The position numbers were made by a program, and so were the translations under genes. The notes under the pieces were generated by a model that was not told the origin of the DNA, did no database searches, and saw only the letters and a list, made by a program, of their open reading frames with translations. A stretch of 64,000 nucleotides of DNA, from assembly GCF_003703975.1 (NCBI RefSeq), contig NZ_QTJY01000003.1, positions 372,001 to 436,000 of the forward strand, given 5' to 3'. Shown here one piece after another: positions 9,001-17,951 of the stretch (its first letter is position 1; the number at the start of each line of letters is the position of its first letter). Origin of the DNA: Larkinella soli. Lineage in GTDB: Bacteria; Bacteroidota; Bacteroidia; Cytophagales; Spirosomataceae.

Positions 9001-9618
9001 ATGAGAAAAAGTGCTGCTACCCCGATTGCCGTAGCCTGTTTCGTTTTTGCTGCTTCCTGCCATCGTCCCATTGCCCGCTACCAGCCGATACCCGTCGAAC
9101 GGTTTACTTCGGTAACACCGGCAACTACGCAACGGCCCGCCGTGGATCCCGTTCCGGAACCGGAGCCGCCGGTTGTTCCGCTCGGGGAGCCGGTCCGTAA
9201 AGGCGCTTCCGGGCCGGAAGCGCTTGCTTCAACTGCCGGGCGGCCCCGCACGAATCCGTCGCAGCAGGTTCGGCAGCATCTTCACCGGGTTACGGGCCTG
9301 CTGCGGACGCCCTCCTCCCCGACCGCTCCGGAAAGCCGGGCCTCGGAGAGCCGGGCTTCGGAACAACCGCGTCCCAAACCCAAAACCGGGCAGAAAAAGA
9401 CGCTGCGGGAAATTCTGGGCCTGAAACCGCGCAAAAAGCTGAACTGGTGGCAGCGCATTCCCTGGCAGCTGAAAGCCGCCATCCCGGTGATTGCGGTGGC
9501 GCTGGTATTCGCCATTTTCAAGATTGCCATTCTGGCCATTATCTTCGGCCTCCTGGGCGCCTTCCTGCTCATCCGCGGGCTGAAAAAGAGCTTCAGGGTT
9601 CGCCGGCCGTGGTTCTAA
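9001..9618 (+). CDS. Putative lipoprotein with C-terminal membrane segments
   Basis: A 205-residue unrecognised protein. The ATG at 9001 gives a lipoprotein signal (lipobox AASC, Cys20); an upstream in-frame non-ATG start would destroy it. A proline/arginine-rich disordered stretch (about 25-130) contains a doubled ESRAS. It is followed by two closely spaced hydrophobic helices (about 150-190) and a basic tail. The combination of lipobox and C-terminal hairpin recalls small Spirosomaceae envelope proteins, but no function can be named. Confidence 0.65.
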   Translation: MRKSAATPIAVACFVFAASCHRPIARYQPIPVERFTSVTPATTQRPAVDPVPEPEPPVVPLGEPVRKGASGPEALASTAGRPRTNPSQQVRQHLHRVTGLLRTPSSPTAPESRASESRASEQPRPKPKTGQKKTLREILGLKPRKKLNWWQRIPWQLKAAIPVIAVALVFAIFKIAILAIIFGLLGAFLLIRGLKKSFRVRRPWF

Positions 9619-9628
9619 GCCGGCCGGC

Positions 9629-10423
9629 TTAGTCCATCTGCGTCGGGAGCCGCTCGCGCTCAGCGGTTTTCCGGTGGATGCGGTACAGGACCGAGATGAC
9701 GGCGTTGTTTTTTCCCCCGGTTCGGATCGGAGCGAAATCATACTGGTACAGCCATCCGGCCTGGAGCGTAACGCTGCGGCTCAGCTGGTAGCCAAGCCCG
9801 GCGTACAGGCGATTCCGTTCGAAATGGGGCGATTTCGGGTTTAGAAACAGTTCGTCGTAAATGGAGAGGAACGCAGTTTTGGTCTGAATGGCATCGGCGT
9901 TCAGCGGAATCAGCAGGTTGAGCCGGTATCGGACGCGGTTCCTGAACCGGCCGAAAATCGCCTGCTGTTCGGGTGTCGACTCCCCGTACCAGCGCTGCTC
10001 GACCCGGTACCGGTGCTCAAACTTGAGCCGGTCCAGATACTGGCTGAGGGTGAGCTGCTCCCACAGGCGTGTTTCGAGCGCCTGAGGCCCCAGGTCCAGT
10101 TCCCGGTAGTTATAGCTATGATACCGGCCCGCCCCGATCAGGGCCGAGAAGTTCGGGCCGAGGTCGTAGCTGACCCCGCCTTTTACTTCGTAGTAATTGA
10201 ACTCATCGAAAAGCGCGCGGCTGCGGGCCTGGACCTCCAGAAAACCACCCCAGCCGTGTTCGGTGGCCGGAAGCTGTAAAGTACTTATGAACCAGCTCCC
10301 CCAGGGATTCGACTGCGCGAAAGCTCCGGCGTTCAGCAACAACAGCAGAAAGACGCCCCTCCGTAAACTACGAATGCACATGGAAGGGCCGGAAACCGGA
10401 CGGTAATACCGGAAAGAATTCAT
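9629..10423 (-). CDS. DUF2490-family outer membrane beta-barrel protein
   Basis: A 264-residue exported protein. Repeated amphipathic beta-strands (GFLEVQARSR, FEHRYRVEQRW, NRVRYRLNLLIPL) and the ending SVLYRIHRK match the DUF2490 family, a small outer-membrane barrel of unknown function widespread in Bacteroidota. A better signal peptide (MCIRSLRRGVFLLLLLNAGAFAQ region) starts at an internal ATG at 10381, which would give 250 residues; I keep the longer start without strong reason. A TACTTTTG -7-like box on the same strand lies at 10454-10461. Confidence 0.75.
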   Translation of the reverse strand: MNSFRYYRPVSGPSMCIRSLRRGVFLLLLLNAGAFAQSNPWGSWFISTLQLPATEHGWGGFLEVQARSRALFDEFNYYEVKGGVSYDLGPNFSALIGAGRYHSYNYRELDLGPQALETRLWEQLTLSQYLDRLKFEHRYRVEQRWYGESTPEQQAIFGRFRNRVRYRLNLLIPLNADAIQTKTAFLSIYDELFLNPKSPHFERNRLYAGLGYQLSRSVTLQAGWLYQYDFAPIRTGGKNNAVISVLYRIHRKTAERERLPTQMD

Positions 10424-10542
10424 CAAACAAGCGATTGGTGTCGTCAATTCCTGCAAAAGTAATAAACTCCCGGCACCCGGACGCCTGCCGTCCGGTATTG
10501 ACCACAACCAATTTTTTGTTCGCCGTTCTTTCCGGTATCTAA

Positions 10543-10935
10543 TTATTTGATAAACCGGACCGTCAGCGGGTACCGGTAATATTCCCCGTTATTGGCCTTG
10601 ACACCCGCCAGAATGAGCAGCACCAGACTCGTCAGGGCCAGCACGATCAGCAGGGGAATCCCAATCAGCAGGAAAATCAGGAAAAATCCGATCACATAGG
10701 CGATGGAGACGGTAATCTGAAAATTGAGCGACTCCTTACCGTGGTAATCCACGTAGGCCGACTTGTCCTTGTTGATCTGCCAGACGATCAGCGGCCCGAT
10801 GATGTTTCCAAACGGAATGATAAAACCGGCGAGCGCACTCAGGTGTGCCAGCAGGCCCCACATCCGTTCGTCGGCGGGGCTTAGCTGGCTGGTGGTGGGC
10901 GGAGGAGTCGGGTTGCCGTAGGGTTGATTTTCCAT
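10543..10935 (-). CDS. DUF4870 membrane protein
   Basis: A 130-residue small membrane protein. After a Pro/Thr-rich cytoplasmic start come DERMWGLLAHLSALAGF and GPLIVWQINKDKS, the two hallmark blocks of DUF4870 (Tic20-like fold). Three to four hydrophobic segments follow to the C-terminus. Function is unknown; family membership is clear from these motifs and the length. It is transcribed alone, with its own spacer on both sides. Confidence 0.85.
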   Translation of the reverse strand: MENQPYGNPTPPPTTSQLSPADERMWGLLAHLSALAGFIIPFGNIIGPLIVWQINKDKSAYVDYHGKESLNFQITVSIAYVIGFFLIFLLIGIPLLIVLALTSLVLLILAGVKANNGEYYRYPLTVRFIK

Positions 10936-10994
10936 GATGGAGGGAATGGTTTTGATCGACCCAAATACGGATAAAGAATTGATTTTTACAACCT

Positions 10995-11432
10995 TTAACC
11001 CGCCGTACCCATTTGCCGCAGCATCGCGGCCTCGTCGGTCAGACGCCAGTGTTCGGCGATCCGGCCGTCACGCACGGCCTCGATGTTCATCTGACTGACC
11101 TCGATTCTTCGGCCGGTGGGCGCGATTCCGAAAAAATCGCCGGTCTGGGTGCCGCTCATCACCACCCGGGCCACCACCCGGTCTTCGGTCACGATCAGGT
11201 CCTCGATCCGGTAGTTCAGGTCGGGAAAGGCGTTTCGGATGGCCTGAACGATGGGCTTCAGCCCTTCCGGGCCGGGCTGGGGGTTCGGTATGCTGGAGGA
11301 GTGGTTCCGGTAGTCGGGGGTGAGCAGGTCGTCGAGCCGGTCGAGCCGGCCCTCATTCCATACCTCCTGAAAATAAGCTTCGATGAGCCGGCGATTGTGC
11401 GCCAGGATGTCGGTTCTGCGTTCCATAGTCAT
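10995..11432 (-). CDS. SnoaL-like ester cyclase/polyketide cyclase fold protein
   Basis: A 145-residue NTF2-fold protein. The sequence NRRLIEAYFQEVWNEGRLD near the N-terminus, the LTPDYRNHS block, AFPDLNYRIEDLI and the terminal AEHWRLTDEAAMLRQMG are typical of the stand-alone SnoaL-like group. That group acts on small organic substrates or has no known reaction. The start at 11432 is chosen over an upstream ATG at 11471 because the extra residues do not resemble the family. It lies between DUF4870 and a Crp/Fnr regulator on the same strand. Confidence 0.8.
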   Translation of the reverse strand: MTMERRTDILAHNRRLIEAYFQEVWNEGRLDRLDDLLTPDYRNHSSSIPNPQPGPEGLKPIVQAIRNAFPDLNYRIEDLIVTEDRVVARVVMSGTQTGDFFGIAPTGRRIEVSQMNIEAVRDGRIAEHWRLTDEAAMLRQMGTAG

Positions 11433-11507
11433 GATTTGGAAAAAAGGTTGAACAGGGCCGCAAGTTGGCACACCGCAGCCGGCGGTGCATTCACCTGAGT
11501 TAATAAA

Positions 11508-12083
11508 TCACCGGACCATGATCCGTTTGCGGATGCGGCTGAGCGACGGAGGGCGCACCCCGACGTAGGAAGCGATCAGATATTGCGGGAGCCGCTGCGC
11601 CAGGTCCGGAAACTGGCCGAGAAATTTGAGATACCGTTCCTCCGGCGAATCGGTATACTGGGAGGCCAGCTGGCCGATGCCCCGGATATAGACCTCTTCC
11701 ATCAGCAGCCGGCCCAGTTTCTCCCCTTCCCGGAGTTGCCGGTAAAGGCGTTGCAGGTCGTCAAACGGGATCAGCAGCAGCCGGGTCGGCTCCAGCGCCT
11801 GGATGGTTTTATTCGATGGAATTTTTTGCAGGAAGCTGACGTAATTGCAGACAAAATCACCCTCGCGGCCGAAATTGTAGGTGATCTCCTCGCCGTCGCG
11901 GGAATAATAATACCGGACCAGGCCCTGCTGAAGAAAGGCGAAATACCGGCAGGTTTCGCCTTCCCGCAGCAGATAGTCATCCTTTTCCAGAAATTTTTCG
12001 CGGAACCGATCCAGGAGGATCTGCTCTTCCGACGGTTCCACCTGAATATAGGTTCGAATCGTCCGGATCAGATCGGAATCCAT
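11508..12083 (-). CDS. Crp/Fnr-family transcriptional regulator
   Basis: A 191-residue protein. The cyclic-nucleotide-binding beta-roll spans about residues 25-115 (DYLLREGETCRYFAFLQQGLVRYYYSRDGEEIT). A C-terminal winged-helix region ends in IASYVGVRPPSLSRIRKR, which is the recognition helix. No FNR cysteine cluster is present. Many Bacteroidota members of this subgroup sit next to small stress or redox genes. The divergent neighbour is a selenoprotein-W-like redox protein, 23 bp away, which it may control. Confidence 0.85.
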   Translation of the reverse strand: MDSDLIRTIRTYIQVEPSEEQILLDRFREKFLEKDDYLLREGETCRYFAFLQQGLVRYYYSRDGEEITYNFGREGDFVCNYVSFLQKIPSNKTIQALEPTRLLLIPFDDLQRLYRQLREGEKLGRLLMEEVYIRGIGQLASQYTDSPEERYLKFLGQFPDLAQRLPQYLIASYVGVRPPSLSRIRKRIMVR

Positions 12084-12106
12084 AACTTCACGGCTTAATT
12101 ACACGT

Positions 12107-12385
12107 ATGAAACCTGTCATCACCATCGAATACTGCCCCCGCTGCGGCTGGCTGCTGCGCTCCGCCTGGATGGCGCAGGAACTGCTCACCACTTTCACGG
12201 AAGACGTCGGGGGCGTGCTGCTAAAACCGGCCGAACTGAGCGGCCGGTTTTCGGTCAGCATCGACGGCCGGAACCTCTTCGACCAGAAAGAAGCCGGACG
12301 GTTTCCGGAAATCAAGGAGTTGAAACAGCTGGTGCGCGACGTCGTCAACCCGGACAAATCGCTGGGGCATTCTGATCACCGGTAG
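12107..12385 (+). CDS. SelT/SelW/SelH (Rdx) family redox protein
   Basis: A 92-residue thioredoxin-like protein. It starts ITIEYCPRCGW, the CxxC motif at the place where animal SelW has Cys-x-x-Sec. It continues with a short alpha/beta domain and the family block GRFSVSIDGRNLFDQKEAGRFPE (only part quoted). A redox role is presumed. There is no TGA at the second cysteine position, so it is a cysteine version rather than a selenoprotein. It converges on pyc. Confidence 0.88.
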   Translation: MKPVITIEYCPRCGWLLRSAWMAQELLTTFTEDVGGVLLKPAELSGRFSVSIDGRNLFDQKEAGRFPEIKELKQLVRDVVNPDKSLGHSDHR

Positions 12386-12397
12386 CCGAAGCCGGGA

Positions 12398-15300
12398 TCA
12401 ACCCAGCTCCACGACCCAGTCGTCCTGTTCGACCACAGTACCTTCCTTCAGCAGCAGCTGCTTGACGGTGCCTTCTTTCGGAGCGGCCACGATGCTTTCC
12501 ATCTTCATGGCCTCGATGACGAACAGCGGCTGGTTCTTCCGGACCGCATCGCCCGCTTGCACCAGGATCCGGGTCAGACGGCCCTGCAGCGGTGCACCGA
12601 CGTCTCCTTCCTTCGAAATTTTGGCGTGCTGCGGCCGGTCGACCTTCTGCGATTTGTCGCGCACCTGCACCTGCCGGCTCTGGCCGTTCAGTTCAAAAGT
12701 GACGGTCCGCATGCCCTGGTCGTCGGCTTCCGACACGAACAGCAGCCGCACCAGAATGTTCTTGCCTTCGTCGATCCCGATCAGGATTTCCTCATTCGGT
12801 TTGAGCCCGTAGAGAAAGGCCGGAGTCGGGATGATGCTGACGTCGCCGTGCTGTTCGATGGCCTTGTAATATTCCTCGTATACCTTCGGGTACATCTGGT
12901 ACGAGAGGTAGTCCAGAAACCCGTCGTTCTGCGGAAACTTCTCTTCAAATTTCCTGAAATCCTCCTCGAAGTCGATCGGTTTCAGGTTTTCGTTGGGGCG
13001 GCCGGTAAGCGGCTGTTCGCCTTTCAGCACGATCTCCTGCAACTCCTTCGGGAAGCCGCCGTGCGGCTGGCCGAGTTCACCCCGGAAAAAGCCCTTGACC
13101 GATTCGGGGAACGAGAGCGAGGCCCCTTTGGTGAGAATGTCTTCGGCCGTCAGGTTGTTGGAGGTCATGAAAAGGGCCATATCCCCCACCACTTTCGAAG
13201 AGGGCGTCACCTTGACGATGTCGCCGAACATGGTATTAACGACGCTGTAATTCTTCTTCAGCAGCTCGAATTTGTCGCCCAGGCCAAGCGCGATGGACTG
13301 CGGCTTCAGGTTGGAATACTGCCCTCCGGGAATCTCGTTTTCGTACACCTCGGCGCTGCCGGCCTTCATGCCCGATTCGAACGGATAATACCACTCCCGG
13401 ACGTCTTCCCAGTAGTTCGAATAAGCATTGAGGGATTCCAGGTCGATCGCCCCTTCGCGCTCGTGCCCTTTCAGCATGGCCGCCACCGAGTTGAAGTTCG
13501 GCTGGGAGGTCAGGCCCGACAGGGCGCCCAGGGCGCAGTCGATGATGTCGACGCCCGCGTCGACGGCCTTCAGGTAGGTGGCCGCCTGGATGGAGGCCGT
13601 ATCGTGGGTGTGCAGGTGGATGGGAACGCTGACGGCCTGCTTCAGTTCCCGGACCAGCACCTCGGCGGCCAGCGGTTTCAGCAGTCCGGCCATGTCCTTG
13701 ATGGCCAGCATATGGGCGCCTTCATCCTCCAGCCGGCGGGCCATATCGAGGTAATACTGCAGCGTATATTTCTGCTGATTCGGAGCCAGCATGTCGCCGG
13801 TATAGCAGATGGCGGCTTCGGCGATGGCGTCGGTGCGCTCCCGCACGGCCCGGATGCTCACCTTCATGGCCTCGACCCAGTTCAGCGAGTCGAAAATCCG
13901 GAAAACGTCGATCCCGGTTTCCCAGCTTTTCTCGACGAACTTTTCGATCAGGTTGTCGGGATAGGCCGAATACCCCACGGCGTTGGAGCCTCGGAACAGC
14001 ATCTGGAGCAGCATATTCGGCATGGCTTCCCGGAAGGCTTCGAGCCGTCTCCAGGGGCTTTCATACAGAAACCGCATCGCCACGTCGAAGGTCGCACCGC
14101 CCCATACTTCCATGGAAAACAGTTCGGTATGGCTTTTGGCGAATCCTTCGGCCACTTTCAGCAGGTCGCGCGTGCGGACCCGCGTTGCCAGCAGCGACTG
14201 GTGGCCGTCGCGGAAAGTCGTATCGGTATAAAGAATGGATTTCTGGTCGCGGACCCATTCGGCAAACTTCTCGCGGCCCATCTCTTTCAGCCGGTCGCGG
14301 TTGCCTTTCGGGTAGGGCGCATAGGGGTCGAAGAGGGGCACCACGGGCGTACGGAACACCTTTTCCTGCTTCACTTTCACTTCCGGATTTCCGTTGACGA
14401 TCACATCCGCCAGGAAGTTGAGCGCCCGGGTCGAGCGGTCTTTCGGCTTCCGCAGGTTGAACAGTTCGGGGTGGTTTTCAATGAACGACACCCGGGCTTC
14501 CCCCCGCTGGAAAATGGGGTGGTCGATCACGTTCAGCAGGAACGGAATGTTGGTTTTGACCCCCCGGATGCGGAACTCCACCAGCGCCCGTTTCAGCCGC
14601 TGGGTGGCGCCTTTCAGCGTCCGGCCCCGCGCCGACACCTTCACGATCATGGAGTCGAAGTAGGGCGAGATTTTAACGCCGGGATAGCTGCTGCCCTCGT
14701 CGAGACGGATGCCGAAGCCGGCCGCGTTGCGGTAGGCGATGATGGTGCCGAAGTCCGGTTTGAAGCCGTTGGCGGGGTCTTCGGTGGTGACGCGGCACTG
14801 GATGGCGTAGCCGTTGAGCGGTATTTCATCCTGATGATTGATGTAAATGCCGTTGTCGGACAGCTTATAGCCCATCGCCACCAGAATCTGGGTCCGCACC
14901 AGGTCGATCCCGGTCACTTCTTCCGTGATCGTATGCTCGACCTGAATCCGCGGATTCACCTCGATGAAATAGATATTTTCGTTCTTGTCGACGAGGAACT
15001 CCACCGTTCCGGCGTTGGAGTAATTGGCTTCCCGACCGATTTTGAGGGCGTATTCGTACAGTTTATTTTTGGTTTCCTGGCGCAGCCCGAACGAGGGGGC
15101 CACTTCGACGACCTTCTGGAACCGGCGCTGCACCGAGCAGTCGCGTTCGTACAGGTGCACGATGTTGCCGTGCTGATCGCCCAGCAGCTGCACCTCGATG
15201 TGCTTGGGGTCCACGACGAACTTCTCCAGGAAGATGGTATCGTCGCCGAAGGCGTTGCGCGCTTCATTGCGGGCCTCGTTGTAGGACCGTTCGAAATCCT

Positions 15301-15844
15301 CCTCCGCCCGAACGACGCGCATCCCGCGCCCGCCCCCACCGGCAGCCGCCTTGATCATCACGGGAAAACCGATCTTTCGGGCCTCCGATAAGGCGACGGT
15401 AAAGTCGGACAGTTCGCCCCGGCTGTCCGGAATCATGGGGACGTCGGCCCGCATCGCGAGGTTTTTGGCCCGGACCTTATCGCCCAGCGCTTCCATCGCT
15501 TCGGGCGACGGACCGATAAAAATAATGCCTTCCTCCCGGCACCGGCGGGCCAGGTACACGTTCTCCGAAAGAAAGCCGTAACCCGGATGAATCGCGTCGA
15601 CTTTCTTGTGCTTTGCCAGCAGAATCAGCCCTTCCACGTCCAGATACGGCTTCAGGGGTTCGTCGTCACGCCCGATCTGATAGGCTTCATCGGCTTTGTA
15701 CCGGTGCAGCGAATAGCGGTCTTCGTAGGTGTAAACGGCAACGGTGGTAATACCCAGTTCGGTGGCGGCCCGCATGATGCGGATGGCAATCTCGCCCCGG
15801 TTGGCAACCAGCAGGCGGTGAATCGGTCGGATGTATTCTTTCAT
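12398..15844 (-). CDS. pyc: Pyruvate carboxylase
   Basis: A 1148-residue single-chain biotin enzyme that makes oxaloacetate from pyruvate, bicarbonate and ATP. The order is biotin carboxylase (about 1-455; LLVANRGEIAIRI, GGGGRGMRVV), carboxyltransferase (about 530-990; DTTFRDGHQSLLATRVRT and HLHTHDTAS metal site), PYC-OADA tetramerisation domain, and a C-terminal biotinyl domain (EAMKMES, biotin Lys near 1114). The ATG at 15844 (MKEYIRPIHRLL) is preferred; one six codons upstream is possible. It replenishes the TCA cycle and is monocistronic here. Confidence 0.97.
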   Translation of the reverse strand: MKEYIRPIHRLLVANRGEIAIRIMRAATELGITTVAVYTYEDRYSLHRYKADEAYQIGRDDEPLKPYLDVEGLILLAKHKKVDAIHPGYGFLSENVYLARRCREEGIIFIGPSPEAMEALGDKVRAKNLAMRADVPMIPDSRGELSDFTVALSEARKIGFPVMIKAAAGGGGRGMRVVRAEEDFERSYNEARNEARNAFGDDTIFLEKFVVDPKHIEVQLLGDQHGNIVHLYERDCSVQRRFQKVVEVAPSFGLRQETKNKLYEYALKIGREANYSNAGTVEFLVDKNENIYFIEVNPRIQVEHTITEEVTGIDLVRTQILVAMGYKLSDNGIYINHQDEIPLNGYAIQCRVTTEDPANGFKPDFGTIIAYRNAAGFGIRLDEGSSYPGVKISPYFDSMIVKVSARGRTLKGATQRLKRALVEFRIRGVKTNIPFLLNVIDHPIFQRGEARVSFIENHPELFNLRKPKDRSTRALNFLADVIVNGNPEVKVKQEKVFRTPVVPLFDPYAPYPKGNRDRLKEMGREKFAEWVRDQKSILYTDTTFRDGHQSLLATRVRTRDLLKVAEGFAKSHTELFSMEVWGGATFDVAMRFLYESPWRRLEAFREAMPNMLLQMLFRGSNAVGYSAYPDNLIEKFVEKSWETGIDVFRIFDSLNWVEAMKVSIRAVRERTDAIAEAAICYTGDMLAPNQQKYTLQYYLDMARRLEDEGAHMLAIKDMAGLLKPLAAEVLVRELKQAVSVPIHLHTHDTASIQAATYLKAVDAGVDIIDCALGALSGLTSQPNFNSVAAMLKGHEREGAIDLESLNAYSNYWEDVREWYYPFESGMKAGSAEVYENEIPGGQYSNLKPQSIALGLGDKFELLKKNYSVVNTMFGDIVKVTPSSKVVGDMALFMTSNNLTAEDILTKGASLSFPESVKGFFRGELGQPHGGFPKELQEIVLKGEQPLTGRPNENLKPIDFEEDFRKFEEKFPQNDGFLDYLSYQMYPKVYEEYYKAIEQHGDVSIIPTPAFLYGLKPNEEILIGIDEGKNILVRLLFVSEADDQGMRTVTFELNGQSRQVQVRDKSQKVDRPQHAKISKEGDVGAPLQGRLTRILVQAGDAVRKNQPLFVIEAMKMESIVAAPKEGTVKQLLLKEGTVVEQDDWVVELG

Positions 15845-16072
15845 AGGTACCTGATAAGGCATTGAAAGGAAACTGAGGTGGTCAATAATTCGGCAAGTTT
15901 GTTGAAAAGTTTGAAAATTGTATCTTTTACCGAAGTATCATCGGAAAAACCATGTTTTTCCCGAAATATTCCAGCATCGCTTTGCGATTCAACAAGGACT
16001 TCCGCCAATGCCCGAAACCGCCGGACCGGTGTCCCGTTGCCGGCGGAAAACCGGGAACGCATCATTTCTGCC

Positions 16073-16113
16073 CTAAAAACAAAGTGGCGCCACGGCTTTC
16101 GCCCTGACGCCAC
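16073..16113 (-). terminator. Rho-independent terminator after the MATE gene
   Basis: On the - strand GTGGCG and CGCCAC close a hairpin capped by GGC-GAAA-GCC, followed by TTTGTTTTTA. It begins about 24 bp after the MATE stop. Confidence 0.65.
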
Positions 16114-16136
16114 CTGCCCGGAGTGAAATGTTCCGG

Positions 16137-17522
16137 TTAGACCTGAACCAGCTTCCAGCGCCCCCGACGGAAAACCATCACCGCCATGACCGCCAGGAGA
16201 GATTCACTGATGGCCACCGACCAGAATACTCCCTCCGGCCCCCATCCGGCCCCGTTCGCCAGCAGGTAGGCGAGCGGGATTTCGATGAGCCAGAAACAGA
16301 CGATGTTGATCAGCGTCGGGGTTCGGGTGTCGCCGGCCCCGTTGAGCGCCTGGCTGATCACCATGCCGTAGGCGAAGAACACGTAGCCCAGGCAGAAGAT
16401 GCGGAGGCACTGCACCGCAATGGCGACCACCTCGGCATCCCGGTTGAACAGCCGGACGATTTCGCCGGCCCCGGTGAAGAACAGCACCCCTACCCCGACC
16501 AGGAACAGCATGTTGCAGAAAGCCGCCCGCCAGGCCGAAGTCTCGGCGCGGTCGGGCTGTCCGGCCCCCAGGTTCTGACCCACCAGGGTGGCCGCAGCGT
16601 TGGCCATGCCCCAGGACGGCATGATCGTAAAGACGATGATCCGGATGGCGATGGTATATCCGGCCACGATGTCGTTGCCGAAGGTGGACAGGATGCGGGT
16701 CAGGAACACCCAGCTGGCCGAACCCACCAGAAACTGGGCGGTGCCGCCGGCGGCTATGTTCAGGAGGTTGCGGATAATGGCGAGGTCCGGCCCGAAATCC
16801 GACCCCCGCACCTGCACGTCCCGCCCGTTCCGCATCAGGCTGTACAGCTGATACAGCGCCCCGATGGTGCGTCCGGTTGTGGTGGCGACCGCCGAGCCCA
16901 TGACCCCCAGGGCCGGCACCGGACCCCAGCCGAATATGAACAGCGGACACAGGGCGATGTTGACCCCGTTGGCCAGCCAGAGCGAGCGCATGGCGGTGGA
17001 GGCCTCACCGGCTCCCCGCAGACAGCCGCTCAGGGTATACAGCAGGATGATGGCCGGCGAGCTGGCAAAAATAAGCCGGGTAAAGCCGGATCCGTTGGCG
17101 ATCAGACGCTCGCTGCCGCCCATCAGGCGCAGTATGTCTTCGGCGAAGATGAACCCGGGAATGCCGAGCGCCAGGGCCAGAAACAGGGAAACCAGAATCA
17201 CCTGGGCAACCGATTTGCCGGCTTCCCGGGGATTGCCTTCCCCTACCCGGCGGGATACCAGCGCCGTGGCGGCCGTACTCAGGCCGATGGCGATGGAATA
17301 AACCAGCGTCAGAACCGACTCCGTCAGCCCGACGGTGGCGACGGCTTCCGTACCGATCCTGGCCACGAAAAACACGTCGACCACCGCAAAAAGGGACTCC
17401 ATAACCATCTCCAGAATCATCGGAACCGACAGCAGGAAGATGGCCCGGTTGATACTACCGGAAGTAAAATTGCTTTCAGAACCGCGCAATGCGGCCAGCA
17501 GCAGGCGAAAAAACTTCGTCAT
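16137..17522 (-). CDS. MATE-family multidrug/Na+ antiporter
   Basis: A 461-residue inner-membrane protein with about twelve hydrophobic helices in two related MatE halves (about 20-190 and 245-415). Family cues include the N-terminal block AIFLLSVPMILEMVMESLFAVVDVFFVA (only part needed), the GLSTAATALVSRRVGEG loop and, in the second half, ATLVGQNLGAGQPDRAE. These proteins export cationic drugs or metabolites using Na+ or H+ gradients. The substrate cannot be deduced. It stands alone with a terminator behind it. Confidence 0.92.
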   Translation of the reverse strand: MTKFFRLLLAALRGSESNFTSGSINRAIFLLSVPMILEMVMESLFAVVDVFFVARIGTEAVATVGLTESVLTLVYSIAIGLSTAATALVSRRVGEGNPREAGKSVAQVILVSLFLALALGIPGFIFAEDILRLMGGSERLIANGSGFTRLIFASSPAIILLYTLSGCLRGAGEASTAMRSLWLANGVNIALCPLFIFGWGPVPALGVMGSAVATTTGRTIGALYQLYSLMRNGRDVQVRGSDFGPDLAIIRNLLNIAAGGTAQFLVGSASWVFLTRILSTFGNDIVAGYTIAIRIIVFTIMPSWGMANAAATLVGQNLGAGQPDRAETSAWRAAFCNMLFLVGVGVLFFTGAGEIVRLFNRDAEVVAIAVQCLRIFCLGYVFFAYGMVISQALNGAGDTRTPTLINIVCFWLIEIPLAYLLANGAGWGPEGVFWSVAISESLLAVMAVMVFRRGRWKLVQV

Positions 17523-17951
17523 GAGTGAAAACGGAAATGGGGCGTCGCGGACGCCGGATTTAATACGAAATGAGGTAAAGCAAGAGCGACCGCCGGACAG
17601 GCGACGTGGCGGTCAAAGGGTAGCGGAGGGGGCCGTTAAACGGCGAAAGTGGTCATCGGCTGAAAGCATTGAGACTTTGAGACGGCAAAATTAAGGAAAG
17701 ATCGTTTTCAGAAAACAACTATTGAGCGAACGGCAATTATTCGGCTAAATAATGTGTTACCTTTGTAGTCTCCTTAAAAGAAGTTACTCCCATGATCAAG
17801 TAAGCCGGAAACCGGCCCCTCTCATCCCCCTCCGACCGCTCCACCCAACCCGGGCGGTTGCAATTTTAATATCCATTTGTAATTTGAGGTTGTTTAACCA
17901 TTCACCGGACGGATGTATCCCCTCCGGCGACTAAATTTTTCTCCATACTAT
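17523..17951 (+). promoter_or_regulatory. Gene-free region with hflX promoter box and long leader
   Basis: This is the divergent spacer between the MATE gene and hflX. TACCTTTG at 17758-17765 matches the -7 consensus on the + strand, which would give hflX a leader of about 180 bases. That leader holds a four-codon ORF (ATG-ATC-AAG-TAA at 17792-17803) immediately followed by a GCCGG-AAA-CCGGC hairpin. The part nearer the MATE gene shows nothing recognisable. Confidence 0.4.

Noticed and set aside
12557-15391. A very long + strand ORF opposite pyruvate carboxylase (944 codons)
   Set aside because: It is the antisense shadow of a high-GC gene; the translation has no recognisable domain and follows the codon pattern of pyc.
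15841-16126. Short ORFs on both strands between pyruvate carboxylase and the MATE gene
   Set aside because: They overlap the pyc start and a terminator, and their translations lack any recognisable feature.
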